Shown piece by piece: positions 16,419-26,496 of a DNA stretch of 64,000 nucleotides. Below the pieces are notes generated by a model, which ran no database searches, was not told where the DNA came from, and saw only the letters and a list, made by a program, of their open reading frames with translations. The position numbers were made by a program, and so were the translations under genes. Origin of the DNA: Sphingopyxis sp. (GTDB lineage Bacteria > Pseudomonadota > Alphaproteobacteria > Sphingomonadales > Sphingomonadaceae); the NCBI RefSeq assembly GCF_016463645.1, contig NZ_JAEMQX010000005.1, positions 28,988 through 92,987 on the forward strand. The letters run 5' to 3'. Positions within the stretch are counted from its first letter, which is position 1. Each line of letters starts with the position of its first letter.

Positions 16419-18011
16419 TCAGGATAAATCGAGGCGAGCCTTGTCGGGCGTCACGACGAAGCGAGCAAGCGTATCGAGCGAACCGCCCGGCGTCTGCACG
16501 CGATCCATGACCTTGACGTCCGCATGCCATGCCTCCGCAGTGATGTCGTGAATCTGGTATCCGCGCTGATCGTTGAGCAAGGCGACGTTGGGACTGGCGG
16601 CGAGCAGGGCCTCGTGCCGCTTGAGCGGTACGGACGATCCATCGCCGCCCGAGGTGATCGACGTCGCGAGAAATTCGGTCGCTGCCGCGGGACCGTCGGG
16701 TTCGTCGTCGCGCACCGGAATCGTTCCGACCGCGTGAATATGCGCATCGCCGGTCGCGATCACGACGTTGGTGAGGTCGTGACGACAGATCGAGCGCACC
16801 AACTGCTTGCGTGCGCCGGGATAGCCGCTCCAGCTGTCCGGACCGGCACGCAGCTTGCGCGTGCCGTCTCCCGCCGTTTCGTATAGCGGCATGGCGAATA
16901 CCTGCTGCGCGATCAGGTTCCAGCCCGCCTTGTTGCGAAGCCCTCGATCGAGCCACGCACGCTGCGCGTCGCCAAGTATCGTCGCTTCGGCATCGCCGGT
17001 GCGGCACGCGGTCTGGCCCGGCTGCGTGCATGACTGGTCGTCGCGATAACTGCGCGTGTCGAGGACATGCATGCGCAGCAGTGCGCCGAAATCGAGCCGG
17101 CGATGCATGACGATGCCGCACGGCCCGGGAAGTTGGGCGCGGCGGACGGGCATATGCTCGTACCAAGCCTGCATCGCGGCGAAGCGCCGCAAGGCGAAAG
17201 CTTCGGGCGGCGTACCATCTTGGTCGAAGGCGCTCGCCCAGTCGTTGTCCACCTCATGATCGTCGAATGACATGACGAACGCGGCGGCGGCGTGCGCCGC
17301 CTGCAACTGGCGGTCGCCCTTATACTGGGCGTAGCGGCGCCGATAATCGTCGAGGCTGTATATCTCGTCGCCGAAATGCGACCGGTCGACGATGCCGCCG
17401 GCGGCATCGCGCACCTGGAGATGCGGCGCCCCCGGATGGCCGGCGGTCTCGTAGATATAGTCTCCATAATGAAAGACCGCGTCGAGGCCGGCTTCCTCGC
17501 TCAGGTGGTGCCACGCGTCATACCAGCCGTGCGGATAGGCCTGGCAGCCGGCGACGGCGATTCGCAGGCGGTCCACGCCGACGCCCGCCGCCGGGGCGGT
17601 CCGCGCCGTCCCCGCCGTGCTGGCCTCCGCGCCATCGACGCGGAAGCGGTACCAATAGGGCCGGTGCGGGCGAAGGCCATCGACCTCGACATGCACCGCG
17701 TGCGCGAATTCGGGCCGCGCCACCGCTTCGCCCGAGCGCACGATCCGGGTGAAACGCGCGTCTTCCGATACCTCCCAGCACACCGGAACCGCAACCATCG
17801 GCATGCCACCATGTTCGGCAAGCGGGTCAGGTGCCAGCCGCGTCCAGATCACGAAGCCGTCAGGCCATGGATCGCCGGAGGCGACACCAAGCGAGAAGGG
17901 ATAGCGCCGGAATTTCGGCGTCGCCGCCGATACGGACCCGAAACCGGCGAACAGCGCCATGCCGCCTGCCGCGGCGAGAAGACGGCGGCGATCGATATGG
18001 GGCGACATCAT
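16419..18011 (-). CDS. phoD: PhoD-family alkaline phosphatase/phosphodiesterase
   Basis: A 530-residue periplasmic metallophosphoesterase that releases phosphate from phosphate esters. A Tat signal (DRRRLLAAAGG) lies near 7-17. A PhoD N-terminal domain (about 35-135, PFSLGVASGDPWPDGFVIWTR) precedes the catalytic domain, with metal-site motifs HYGDYIYE, FDDHEVDNDW and ATGDAHIHA. Length is normal for PhoD. The ATG at 18011 overlaps the TBDR stop by one base (TGATG), so the two are translated together, probably under the FecI/FecR pair at 21417-22977. That suggests uptake of a phosphorylated compound through the TBDR with periplasmic dephosphorylation. Confidence 0.92.
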   Translation of the reverse strand: MMSPHIDRRRLLAAAGGMALFAGFGSVSAATPKFRRYPFSLGVASGDPWPDGFVIWTRLAPDPLAEHGGMPMVAVPVCWEVSEDARFTRIVRSGEAVARPEFAHAVHVEVDGLRPHRPYWYRFRVDGAEASTAGTARTAPAAGVGVDRLRIAVAGCQAYPHGWYDAWHHLSEEAGLDAVFHYGDYIYETAGHPGAPHLQVRDAAGGIVDRSHFGDEIYSLDDYRRRYAQYKGDRQLQAAHAAAAFVMSFDDHEVDNDWASAFDQDGTPPEAFALRRFAAMQAWYEHMPVRRAQLPGPCGIVMHRRLDFGALLRMHVLDTRSYRDDQSCTQPGQTACRTGDAEATILGDAQRAWLDRGLRNKAGWNLIAQQVFAMPLYETAGDGTRKLRAGPDSWSGYPGARKQLVRSICRHDLTNVVIATGDAHIHAVGTIPVRDDEPDGPAAATEFLATSITSGGDGSSVPLKRHEALLAASPNVALLNDQRGYQIHDITAEAWHADVKVMDRVQTPGGSLDTLARFVVTPDKARLDLS

Positions 18012-21000
18012 CAGAAACGGGCGCGCAGGCCGATGACGCCGCTCGTTCCCGCCTTGAGATAGACGGCGCTATAATCGTCATAGGGAGTCGCCGAACTGGT
18101 TACGGTCGATCCCTCGACGATGACGTTGCGGGCGCTGTTGAGCAAGTTGCGGATCGAGAAGAATGCCTCGACCCCCTTGTGGACCGCAACGCTCCCCGAG
18201 AAGCTCATATCCCAGAAATCGTCGTAGTAGGAGGGCGTGGTGCTGCGGTATTTGTCGCCGGTCCAGGCGGTGTTGAGATAGAGCTTCACCGGTCCCTTGC
18301 GATAGGAAAGCGAGATGCTGCCCATCTTGTCGGCGACACCGACGATCGGCACTTCGGGATAGTTCATGCTGAGCGAGCCGCGCACCGACAACCCGTCGAG
18401 CGGCGATGGCAGATACTTCATCGCATGGCTGAATTCGAACTCCCAGCCGCGGATGCTGATCGCCTCGCCGCCCACCGTGGTGGTGGTGCGGAAGGTGTAA
18501 TCCGAATATTCGGTACCGGTATAGCCGAACTCGTCGGCGGTCAGGTCCTGGGTCTGGAACAGCCCTTTCACCTTGTTCTGGTACAGGTTGATCGCGACGA
18601 CGCCGACCGGTTCGAAATATTGCGCGAGACGCAGCGAGATATTGTCGGAAATTTCAGGCTTCAGCCCCGGATTCGGCGCGCGAATGACCTGGTTGATATC
18701 ATCGATAGACCAGATACCGGTGAGCGTGCCCACTTCCGGACGGCGGATCGTGCGGCTGTAGCCGAGTTGCAGGTCGGTGCTGGGCGTGAAGGAATATTTG
18801 AGCGACGCGCTGGGAAAGAAATAGTCATAGGTTCCCTTGCGCTCGACCTTCGGGCGCGAGAAATATTGATATTCGAGCCCCGGGATGGTGGTCGCCATGC
18901 CCGTCGAGGCGGAGACGGGGTAGCCCGCGGCCGCGACCTCCTGCGCGGAGAGCGCGTCCACCTCCAGCGCGGTGGTGGTCGTCTGTTCCCAACGCAGGCC
19001 CGCGCGCACCTTCAGCTTCTCGGTCAGCTCCGCCGTGCCCATGGCGTACAGCGCGTTTGTTTCCTCGGCGAACTGCCGGTTGTTGCCCACATTGATGCTG
19101 TACCACTCGCTCGCCGTCGTCGCGGCGGTCGCGGTCCAATATTCGGGATGCTGGCGGTAGAGCTCGAGCAGCTTGTAACCGCTCGGCATATAAAGATACG
19201 AACTGCCGTTCAGAGTCCGGATGTCGATCCCGCTGTCGGCGAACGACACCTGGTTGCCACCCTGGATTTGCGCGAACAGGTCCGCGGTCGAAAGATCGCC
19301 GACATAACGGTAACGATCCTTGTCGGTCTCGTCGCGATACAGCCATTTGGCACGCTGGTTCTTGAAACCGACCTTCAGCACCAGCGGCAGGCCGCCGACA
19401 TCGGTGCGATAGGTGGCATTGAGAGCGCCCCCGCGCTGGGTACGCTTGGCATATGGACCATTGTTGAGGCGCAGGATCAGCGCCGACGGTCCCGAGAAGC
19501 TCGCCGGGTCGCTCCAGTCTCCACCGCTCAACTGCTGAATCTGCCATTTCTGGCCGAACAGGTCGCCGGGTTCGCGTTGCGCGGAAAAATTGCCGCGGGC
19601 GGTGAGCGCGCTCAGCACATAGGCCGAATCCTTCTCGCCCTGCGGGTCATAGGTGCTGATCGAGTCCGAATAGAAGAGGTTGCCGTCGATGGCGAGCTGA
19701 CCGGTCTCGTAATTGAAGCTGGGGATGATCGTCTTGCCCTTGCTCGTCTTGTAATTGAGCGTGTTCTGGATCGACATGCTCGCGGCCGTCGCCGCCTGCT
19801 GGGTGGTGATGTCGAATAGCGGGTCGCCGATCACTCCGCGCGTTCGTGCGTTGGTGGTGAATTTATATGCCGTCGACGCCGCCCAGATGTCGGCCTCGTT
19901 GTAAACCGACGCGAGCGAGAGCACGAGTTCGTCGCTCGCCTTGAAGTCCATATTCAGCGATGCCGCGAGCCGCGAGATTTCGCGCGAGTCCTGTTGCGTC
20001 TCGATCGATGTGATCGCCAGCGGCTCGGGGCTGATCGCGGTGGGCACGTTGCTGCGGCCGAGCGTGACCTGCTCATGCTCGATATAGAGGTTCGACTTGC
20101 TGACGCTCGCGACCACGCCAAGTCGTCCGCCGAGCAGCACGTCGGAATATTCGACCTGCCAGTTGGGCAGGAAGCGCTTGCCGCCATACCCGCCCTCGCC
20201 GGGGCCTGTATGTTCGCGCGAATCCCACAAATTGGCGTGGGTGCTGGCACTCGCCTGGAGCAGGATGCGCCGGCCCTTGCGATCGAAAGCCCGCTTCGTC
20301 TTGATGTTGATCGTGCCCGCCGGCGCGTTCGCATCGACATCGGCGCTGATCGTCTTCGATATCTCGATCGAGTCGATCGAGCTCAGCGACAGCTGTTCAA
20401 AGCTGAAGGTTCGCGAGCCGGCGGCGCCGGTCATCGCATCGACGCCCGCCAGGCTGACGCCGTTCAGCGTCACTGCGGTATATTCGGCGGGAAGCCCGCG
20501 CAGCTTGACGTTGCGCACGGTACCGTCGCCGTCGCCGCCGGCATCGGTGTCGACGCCCGGCATGAACTTGATGAATTCGCCCGGATTGCCGTCGGCGATA
20601 TCGCCGTAGGATTCGGCCGACAGGCTATTCTTGATATCCATCGACTGGCGCTGACTCATGATCGCGCGCGCGTCACCCTCGCGCACGCCGATGACGACGA
20701 TCTCGTCGTTGAGTTCGCCACGCTCGTCGCCGCGCGTCATCGCAAAATCCTGCCGCGTGGTGCCGCCCGCGGAAACGCTTACGGTCGCGTTCTGGCTGGC
20801 ATAGCCGATATAGCGGACGGTGATCGTGGCGGGTCCGGCCGGCACATCGGCCAGCCGATATTCGCCGCCTTCGCCGGTCGTGATCGACCGCCGGTCGCCG
20901 TTCGCGGCCGTCACCTCGACGATCGCGGCACGCAGATATTCGCGGGTGGCGGGGTCGATGACCTGGCCGGTGAGTTCACCCTTGCCGGCGACCTCGCGGG

Positions 21001-21325
21001 TCTGTGCGCCCTGTACCGCGCGGCGGGAGCGCAGAGTCACCACCTGCCCGTCGTCGCTCGCGATTTCGAGCGGTGTGTTTGCGATCATGCGACGGAGCGC
21101 GGCGCGCACGTCCATCCGCCCCTTGATCACCGGCGTTCGCACCCCTTCGAGGTCGCGTGCGGCCGCAACGATCTGGATTCGCGCCTGACGGGCGAGTTCG
21201 GGGATCCCCTTGACCGCCGGCTGCGCGGGAATGTCGAACTGGCGGACCTGTGCATAGGCGGGCGCCGAGGTGGCGAGCGCGACGACGACGGCGGTTGTGG
21301 TAAGTGCGAAACGACGCGAATTCAT
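18011..21325 (-). CDS. TonB-dependent signalling receptor with STN and carboxypeptidase-like domains
   Basis: A 1104-residue outer-membrane transducer. Order: signal peptide 1-25; STN 29-100 (FDIPAQPAVKGIPELARQARIQIV); carboxypeptidase-regulatory-like beta sandwich about 115-195 (GQVIDPATREYLRAAIVEV); TonB box DEIVVIG at 207-213; plug about 225-340; a 22-strand barrel ending GLRARF. An ATG at 21325 with GGGGGC upstream is used; the upstream extension to 21694 overlaps fecR and is rejected. The substrate is unknown; coupling with phoD hints at a phosphoester or phosphate-bearing ligand. The STN domain should relay occupancy to the adjacent FecR. Confidence 0.92.
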   Translation of the reverse strand: MNSRRFALTTTAVVVALATSAPAYAQVRQFDIPAQPAVKGIPELARQARIQIVAAARDLEGVRTPVIKGRMDVRAALRRMIANTPLEIASDDGQVVTLRSRRAVQGAQTREVAGKGELTGQVIDPATREYLRAAIVEVTAANGDRRSITTGEGGEYRLADVPAGPATITVRYIGYASQNATVSVSAGGTTRQDFAMTRGDERGELNDEIVVIGVREGDARAIMSQRQSMDIKNSLSAESYGDIADGNPGEFIKFMPGVDTDAGGDGDGTVRNVKLRGLPAEYTAVTLNGVSLAGVDAMTGAAGSRTFSFEQLSLSSIDSIEISKTISADVDANAPAGTINIKTKRAFDRKGRRILLQASASTHANLWDSREHTGPGEGGYGGKRFLPNWQVEYSDVLLGGRLGVVASVSKSNLYIEHEQVTLGRSNVPTAISPEPLAITSIETQQDSREISRLAASLNMDFKASDELVLSLASVYNEADIWAASTAYKFTTNARTRGVIGDPLFDITTQQAATAASMSIQNTLNYKTSKGKTIIPSFNYETGQLAIDGNLFYSDSISTYDPQGEKDSAYVLSALTARGNFSAQREPGDLFGQKWQIQQLSGGDWSDPASFSGPSALILRLNNGPYAKRTQRGGALNATYRTDVGGLPLVLKVGFKNQRAKWLYRDETDKDRYRYVGDLSTADLFAQIQGGNQVSFADSGIDIRTLNGSSYLYMPSGYKLLELYRQHPEYWTATAATTASEWYSINVGNNRQFAEETNALYAMGTAELTEKLKVRAGLRWEQTTTTALEVDALSAQEVAAAGYPVSASTGMATTIPGLEYQYFSRPKVERKGTYDYFFPSASLKYSFTPSTDLQLGYSRTIRRPEVGTLTGIWSIDDINQVIRAPNPGLKPEISDNISLRLAQYFEPVGVVAINLYQNKVKGLFQTQDLTADEFGYTGTEYSDYTFRTTTTVGGEAISIRGWEFEFSHAMKYLPSPLDGLSVRGSLSMNYPEVPIVGVADKMGSISLSYRKGPVKLYLNTAWTGDKYRSTTPSYYDDFWDMSFSGSVAVHKGVEAFFSIRNLLNSARNVIVEGSTVTSSATPYDDYSAVYLKAGTSGVIGLRARF

Positions 21326-21416
21326 GGCTATTGCCCCCGAGATGCGGGCGGCGACCTCCGCCCGTTCGGAGACTGAGAGACCTGGGCGGCGCGCTTCCGC
21401 CCCTGGCTTGCGCAAA

Positions 21417-22409
21417 TTATTGCTGCGGTGCGGCGCGATACAGCCGGACGAGGTTTCCGCGCTGCTCGACGCGAGCGCCGAAGACCGTTGCGACGGCGCG
21501 GCCGAAGCCCGCCGGATCGCCTGCGGCGAACAGCCCCGTGACCGGTTCGCGCGCGAGCGCCGGGTCGGCGATCTCGATCCGCGTGTTGCTGTAGCGTGCG
21601 AAGGCGGCGGCCGCCTCGTCGAGCCGTTCGCCCTCGAAGGCGATCTTGCCCTCGCGCCACGCAAGTTCGCGCGATAGCAGGTTGGGGTCGACAATGCGTG
21701 GCGCGGGCCTGCGCGCGGATATGCCGCTGGCGGGAAGAATGAGCCGCGAGCCGGGGCGCATCGTCACCGGCGCCGCGATACCCGGCCCGCGCAGCGCAAG
21801 CCCCCCGCGGTCGACCAGGATATCGACGGGCGCCGCGTCCAGCGCACGGATGCGGAACGCGGCGGAGAAGGTCGAAAGCCGGTTGTCGCGGGCATCGACG
21901 ACGAAGGGGCGCGCGCCGCGGATGGCCGTGAAGAAGGCCTCGCCTTCGAGCAATTCGACGCGGCGTTCGCGGTCGGTATACCGCACGCGCACGCTCGTGC
22001 TCGTGTTCAGCATGACCGTCGAGCCGTCGTCGAGCGTGACCAGCCGCACTTCGCCGAGATCGGTATGAATCGCGCCCGCGGCGGGGAGAACGATGCCGAG
22101 CGTCGCCGCCGATGCGGCGATCGCGCACCCGCCGCCGGCCCAGCCCAGCATCTTGCGCCGCGTTATGGTGCGGGGTTCGCCCGGCGCGAAGCGTTGCGGG
22201 TCGAACTGCGGCCCCAGCGCGCTAGCGGATTCGCTGAGCATCGAAACGGCATCGGCGCGCAACATCGCGCCGCGTCGGCGCGAATCGCCGGCGAGCCACG
22301 CATCCAGCGCCGCCGCTTCACCATCTGAAAGCGGGCCGCGGTCGCGTCTTGCGATCCAGGCGGCCGCCTGATCGTCAATGTCTCGACTGGTTTCGCGTTC
22401 GCTCGTCAA
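21417..22409 (-). CDS. FecR-family regulator paired with the TBDR/phoD operon
   Basis: A 330-residue protein. The N-terminal cytoplasmic region (DIDDQAAAWIARRDRGPLSDGEAAALDAWL) is followed by a TM span starting about 88-110 (KMLGWAGGGCAIAASAATLGIVL), a periplasmic FecR domain (GEVRLVTLDDGSTVMLNTSTSV) and a C-terminal STN-like part. The best start is TTG at 22409, reading through the 3' end of the sigma gene with a 35-base overlap and GGAG just upstream; no ATG fits. It lies between the sigma gene and the TBDR. Confidence 0.87.
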   Translation of the reverse strand: MTSERETSRDIDDQAAAWIARRDRGPLSDGEAAALDAWLAGDSRRRGAMLRADAVSMLSESASALGPQFDPQRFAPGEPRTITRRKMLGWAGGGCAIAASAATLGIVLPAAGAIHTDLGEVRLVTLDDGSTVMLNTSTSVRVRYTDRERRVELLEGEAFFTAIRGARPFVVDARDNRLSTFSAAFRIRALDAAPVDILVDRGGLALRGPGIAAPVTMRPGSRLILPASGISARRPAPRIVDPNLLSRELAWREGKIAFEGERLDEAAAAFARYSNTRIEIADPALAREPVTGLFAAGDPAGFGRAVATVFGARVEQRGNLVRLYRAAPQQ

Positions 22410-22977
22410 GGAAGGCCATCTCCAACTCCGTTTTCGTAGAGCCTTCTGCCAGAGCTCTTCCGCCATCGCCAAACCAATTGATCAGGTAACGCAGCCCTCG
22501 CGAAATGTGTTTTTCGACGGTATTTTCGGAGATCGCCATACGCGCGGCAATTTCGCGCTGCGAGAGACCATCGACGCGGCGCAGCACGAAGGCCTGCTGC
22601 GTCTTGCTCGGCATCGCGGCGATCGCCCGCGCCAGCCGCCCAAGCTCGTCGCGGTCGATGGCGATCCGTTCGGGCGATGGCAGATCGTCGGCATGCTCGA
22701 GCGCAGCGACGTCCTCGACCGCATGAATCGGGACGACCCGCGCGCGCCGCAATTGTCTGGAGATGACCGATCGCGCCACCTGGAAGAGATAGGCGCGGGG
22801 ATGGACAATCCCGTCCGGGCTATCGAGGTCGGCCAGGATCGCATAGGCTTCCTGGATGATGTCGTCGGGATCAAGACCGAGCGGTGTGCGGCGCGCCAGC
22901 CACCCCCGCAGCGCCGGCTCGTGCGGCAGGATGTTGCGAAGAAACCATCGCGTTCTTTCTCGGTCCGGAACGGGCAC
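22375..22977 (-). CDS. ECF sigma factor, FecI-like
   Basis: A 200-residue sigma factor: region 2 at about 20-90 (LDPDDIIQEAYAILADL, PRAYLFQVARSVISRQL) and region 4 at about 130-185 (MPSKTQQAFVLRRVDGLSQREIAARMAISENTVEKHI). It starts with GTG at 22977 preceded by AGGGA eight bases away. It overlaps the following fecR, and with the TBDR and phoD forms a cell-surface-signalling operon. Confidence 0.88.
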   Translation of the reverse strand: MPVPDRERTRWFLRNILPHEPALRGWLARRTPLGLDPDDIIQEAYAILADLDSPDGIVHPRAYLFQVARSVISRQLRRARVVPIHAVEDVAALEHADDLPSPERIAIDRDELGRLARAIAAMPSKTQQAFVLRRVDGLSQREIAARMAISENTVEKHISRGLRYLINWFGDGGRALAEGSTKTELEMAFLDERTRNQSRH

Positions 22978-23295
22978 TGGCTATCCCTGGAAAGCATGGT
23001 CGGATCATACGACCGCCGTGAGCGGGGAACCGCGGACGGCACGGCCCGGCGGCGAGTCCGCGCTGCGTTAGGTGTGAAATGTGACAGCCAGCATTCAGAA
23101 CGATGCCAATGGCATGACAGTCTCGTTCCGGATTCGTCACAGAAATGACACCTCAACCGACGCGGCTTTCGGGATCGGTGCCGACCGGCAACGGTCTCGA
23201 CGCGGACACCCTTCATCGTAGCTGGCGGGGCTGACGAAAGCCGTCCCGTTTTCACGACGGGGGTCTGTCGCAATCCCCAGCCTATCCGCGCGGCA
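22978..23295. other. Intergenic region upstream of the second sigma gene
   Basis: 318 bases without a supported gene. It should hold the promoter for the sigma gene at 22977. ATGCCAATGGCAT at 23103-23115 is an imperfect dyad, and GTGACA/TGTCAT elements lie nearby (about 23081-23150). A weak hairpin CCGTC...GACGG near 23240-23260 may end the TBDR transcript from the left-running gene above. No other signals recognised. Confidence 0.45.
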
Positions 23296-25834
23296 TCAGA
23301 ATTTCTTTCGCAGCACCAGCCGGACCGTCCGCCCCAGGGGATCGACCTCGTCGCGGCTGAAACCGGCGGGGATCGAGCCGTCGACGCGCGTCACGCGCCG
23401 GTAGCCGTTGAAAAGATTGTCGACGTCGACGGACAATTTGAAGTCGTTCATCACCCCCTTCCTCGATGGAGAGGCGAAGAGGCGGTCGGGCTCGACGAAA
23501 GCCGAGAGGCCGAACGTCGTCGGCGGCCTGAAAATGAAATCTTCTGCCGCTCCCCGCACACGCCCCGGGGCGCTCCAGTTGGCGGCCAGGTTCAGGCCGA
23601 GGCCGCGCTTGCCGATCGACAGTTGCGCCGAGAGATTGTGACGCGGTTGCCCGCCGGCGCCGAGCTGGTCGATCGCCGGCAGGCCCGGACGGACAAGGAG
23701 CATGTTCTTGAGCCGCCAGCGATGGTTGAGCGAAGCGCTGAGTTGCACCGGGTCGGCCCGGTTGCCGCTCACGAGACGGAAGGTGACGCCGGTCGTGAGA
23801 TCGGCATCCATGTTGCGGGCGATATTGATGGCCCGCGCATCGACCGTCACCAACCGCCCTTCCCCGTCGCGCGTGACGCGCTCGGGAAAGGCGGCCTCGA
23901 TGGCCGGCGTCAGCTCGGGAAAGGATGTCACGCCGCCGCGCGTCACCGACCGGCGATAGCCGATGTTGAGCGTCAGAATCTGTCCGAGCGGACGGATCAT
24001 GGCGGCAAGCGACACATCTCTGCGCTCGCCCCGGAGAAGGGAGGGATTCCCGCCCGTAATCCACACCGGTTCCGCGACCTCCTGCCGCGCATAATCGAAG
24101 ATGCGATTGACGACGGTCTCGACCGGCGCGTCGAGCTGCTCGAACGAGGGCCCGATCTCCGCATGGTCGATCGACCCGCGAAACTGGACGACCGGCCAGG
24201 GCGACCAGCTCAGATTTCCGAAAAAGCGCCGCTGCGCCCGATTGCCCGTCATCGTCTGCATGCTGGCCGACAGATCGACGTCCAGGTCGCCGAGCCAGTT
24301 CGCCTCCGCGTCGCTCTGCCGCGATATCGGCAAACCGAGCGACAGCTGGCCGTCGATCTGTCGCCGCGACACGGCTGCCGGTGCGAAATGCCCGGCAACC
24401 GTCCCCCCCCTGCCGGCTCCATGTTCGATTGCGGCTGGCACCGATAACGACATTCCACACGATCGGCCCCGCCGGCAGATCGAGGATTGCCTTGCGCACA
24501 TTGGCCCGCACGCTCAGATTTTCGCCGCGCGTCCGGCTGCGCAAGGCCAGCAGCAAATTCTCGTCCCACGCCCCATAGGGATTGAAATCGGGATCGCCCG
24601 CATCGATGGACCGCTGGACAGCCGCGACGTCGACCCCGCTTTCCAGAAGATTGTCGGCCCGGCTGCGCGACCAGTTGACGCCGAAACTCGTCTGCCAGCC
24701 CCCGATGCGGCCATTCAGCGACAGCGAGGCCCCGAGCGACGTGACCTCGTTGATCGTGCGAAGCGCGCGCAGGCCGTCGAAGGGCCGCGTCAATATGATA
24801 TCATCGGCGAAGGGCGACGAGGGATGTCCGGCCGGGATGATGATCGACGCCATGGGCAGACCGCGCTTCCCCTCGGTACGGCTCCGGTTCGCGTTGAGCG
24901 CGAAGGAAGCCGAAAAAGCCCCGATCGGGCGCGTGAGGCCGAGGCTGAGAACCGCAGCCCGCCGCGGCGATCGCAATGTCTCGAAGCGATGGGGATCGAC
25001 CGGATGGCGGATGTTCGCGGTCCGCGCGAAATCGTCGAGGCCGGGGTCGCGCGTCGCGCCGGCCGGAACGGCGGCCACGGTCACGGCCATGCCGGCGGCG
25101 AGACTGAGTGCGGGATCGATCTCGCCTCCGCCGGGCGCCGCAACGAAGCCCATGCCATCGAAGAGGCCCCCACGCCGCGGAAGATCGCGAGCGGATTTGA
25201 GAAAGGCGCTGTCGGCATTGACCCGCGCCTGGACGTTCCAGCGGGTATCGCCATCGATCGCCGCGCGCATCGCCGACAGCGAACCGCCATATTGTCCGCC
25301 GGCCGTCGCGAAATCAAAGCCGGCATCGACGTTGAGGCTCGCAAAGCTCTTCTTGAGAACCAGATTGATGACGCGCCGGCCCGCCTGCTCTCCGTATCGC
25401 GCCGCCGCTTCCGGTTTCAGAACCGCCAGCCGCTCCAGCGCCTCGGCCGGATAGGACAGGATCGACCGATCAAAGCCGATCGGCTTGCCGTTGATCAGGA
25501 TCACCGGTTGCGCGCCGCCTGCATTGATGAAAGGGGAAAGGCGCGCCAGCAGATCCTGCACGCTATCCGCGCCATGGCCCGCGATCTCATCCTCCTCGAA
25601 CTCGGTTTCCGCGGCGACCTCGGCTTCGCCGCGCCGACTGGCCGTGACGACGATCTCGTCGCTCCTGCCCGGCACCGGGTCGGGTTCGGCACCGGACCGC
25701 GCCTCGCTTCGCGGTGCGGGCAATTTCGCGGTGGCCGTCCGGTCGGCTTCGGAAATCGCCGCCATGCCATGCGCGGCGGGCGCCGCCGGAGCGAGTAGCA
25801 TCGCCAACGAAAAGGGGATCAGCCTTCGCGCCAT
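23296..25834 (-). pseudogene. TonB-dependent receptor interrupted by a +1 frameshift
   Basis: The first frame runs from ATG 25834: signal peptide about 1-24, TonB box DEIVVTA at 59-65, plug about 75-200 and the early barrel. It reads correctly to the eight-G run at 24410-24403 (minus strand), after which the frame becomes nonsense. The correct barrel continues in another frame (AGHFAPAAVSRRQIDGQLS onward) to the stop at 23296, ending LRKKF. Deleting one G joins the two halves without loss, giving about 845 residues. There is no STN domain, and no sigma/FecR partner is directly linked. It could be a true pseudogene, a phase-variable gene or a sequencing error. Its ATG lies only 28 bases after a strong terminator. 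Confidence 0.85.
24403..24410. repeat. C8/G8 homopolymer at the frameshift point
   Basis: Eight consecutive C on the plus strand (G8 on the coding strand), exactly where the two reading frames of the TBDR gene meet. Seven G restore the reading frame. Such tracts are classic slip-strand sites and also common sequencing-error sites. Confidence 0.9.
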
Positions 25835-25862
25835 CGAGAAGCCCCATTGCGCATTACCAGCG

Positions 25863-25895
25863 AAAAAAACGGGCGCGCCCGAAAGGCGCGCCCGT
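25863..25895 (-). terminator. Rho-independent terminator after the small secreted-protein gene
   Basis: On the minus strand an 11-base perfect stem (25895-25885 with 25879-25869, ACGGGCGCGCC) has a 5-base loop and is followed by seven T (25869-25863). It lies 47 bases after the stop of the secreted-protein gene and 28 bases before the TBDR start codon at 25834. Confidence 0.9.
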
Positions 25896-25941
25896 AGTTC
25901 GGAGAGGTGCCGTTCATCCGGACACGATCACGAAAGGCGGC

Positions 25942-26496
25942 TTAGCTGATGTCCACCGCGCCGGGAGTTCTCAGCGGAAGATTGCCGATGATCGTGCAGG
26001 CGCCGCTGCCCGGGGTCACTTCCGGCAGCACCGCATTGACGTCGAGGCTGTCGTCGCCCGAGCTCGGCGGGTTGTTGTCGTTGAAGACGATGTTCGTGAT
26101 GTCGCCGGCACAATCGCCGGGGGTCGGTGTGATCACATAGACGTTCCGGACATTGAACGCCTCGTTGCCGCCGGTATTGGTATAATCCACCGCAAAGGGC
26201 TGCGTGATCGGCAGGATGCCCGGACAGGCGATGAAGCCAGCGTTGAACTGGATGCCGTCGACATTGCCCGGCGTGACGGCGGGCTGCTGGGTTTGCGTCG
26301 TGCTGCCGGTGCCCGGATTCACGACTTCGACCGTCACCCGGCAGGGGAAGGCCGGCGACGATCCCTTCTGGACCGTGACCGTTCCTTCCCATACCCAGAC
26401 CGGCGCGGCGCCCGGACCCGGCGTCCAGGTCTGGGCGCCCGCCTGCGCGTTCAGCAAGGACAGCGCCGTCGCTGCGAAGATTGCCATCTTTTTCAT
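25942..26496 (-). CDS. Small secreted protein of unknown function
   Basis: A 184-residue exported protein. The signal peptide is at 1-22 (MKKMAIFAATALSLLNAQAGAQ). The mature part is rich in Thr, Val, Pro, Asn and Gly with four Cys (PCRV, ACPG, DCAG, ACTI) that could form two disulfides, and it looks all-beta (GTVTVQKGSSPAFPCRVTVEVV). Faint resemblance to PraB-like or fimbrial-type small secreted proteins is not enough to name it. GGGAG eight bases before ATG 26496 sets the start. It has an AT-rich upstream region and its own strong terminator, features of a highly expressed single-gene unit between two TBDR genes. Confidence 0.75.
   Translation of the reverse strand: MKKMAIFAATALSLLNAQAGAQTWTPGPGAAPVWVWEGTVTVQKGSSPAFPCRVTVEVVNPGTGSTTQTQQPAVTPGNVDGIQFNAGFIACPGILPITQPFAVDYTNTGGNEAFNVRNVYVITPTPGDCAGDITNIVFNDNNPPSSGDDSLDVNAVLPEVTPGSGACTIIGNLPLRTPGAVDIS

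Noticed and set aside
21326..21694. N-terminal extension of the TBDR gene ending at 18011
   Set aside because: It overlaps fecR and lacks a signal peptide; ATG 21325 starts a proper signal peptide followed by STN.
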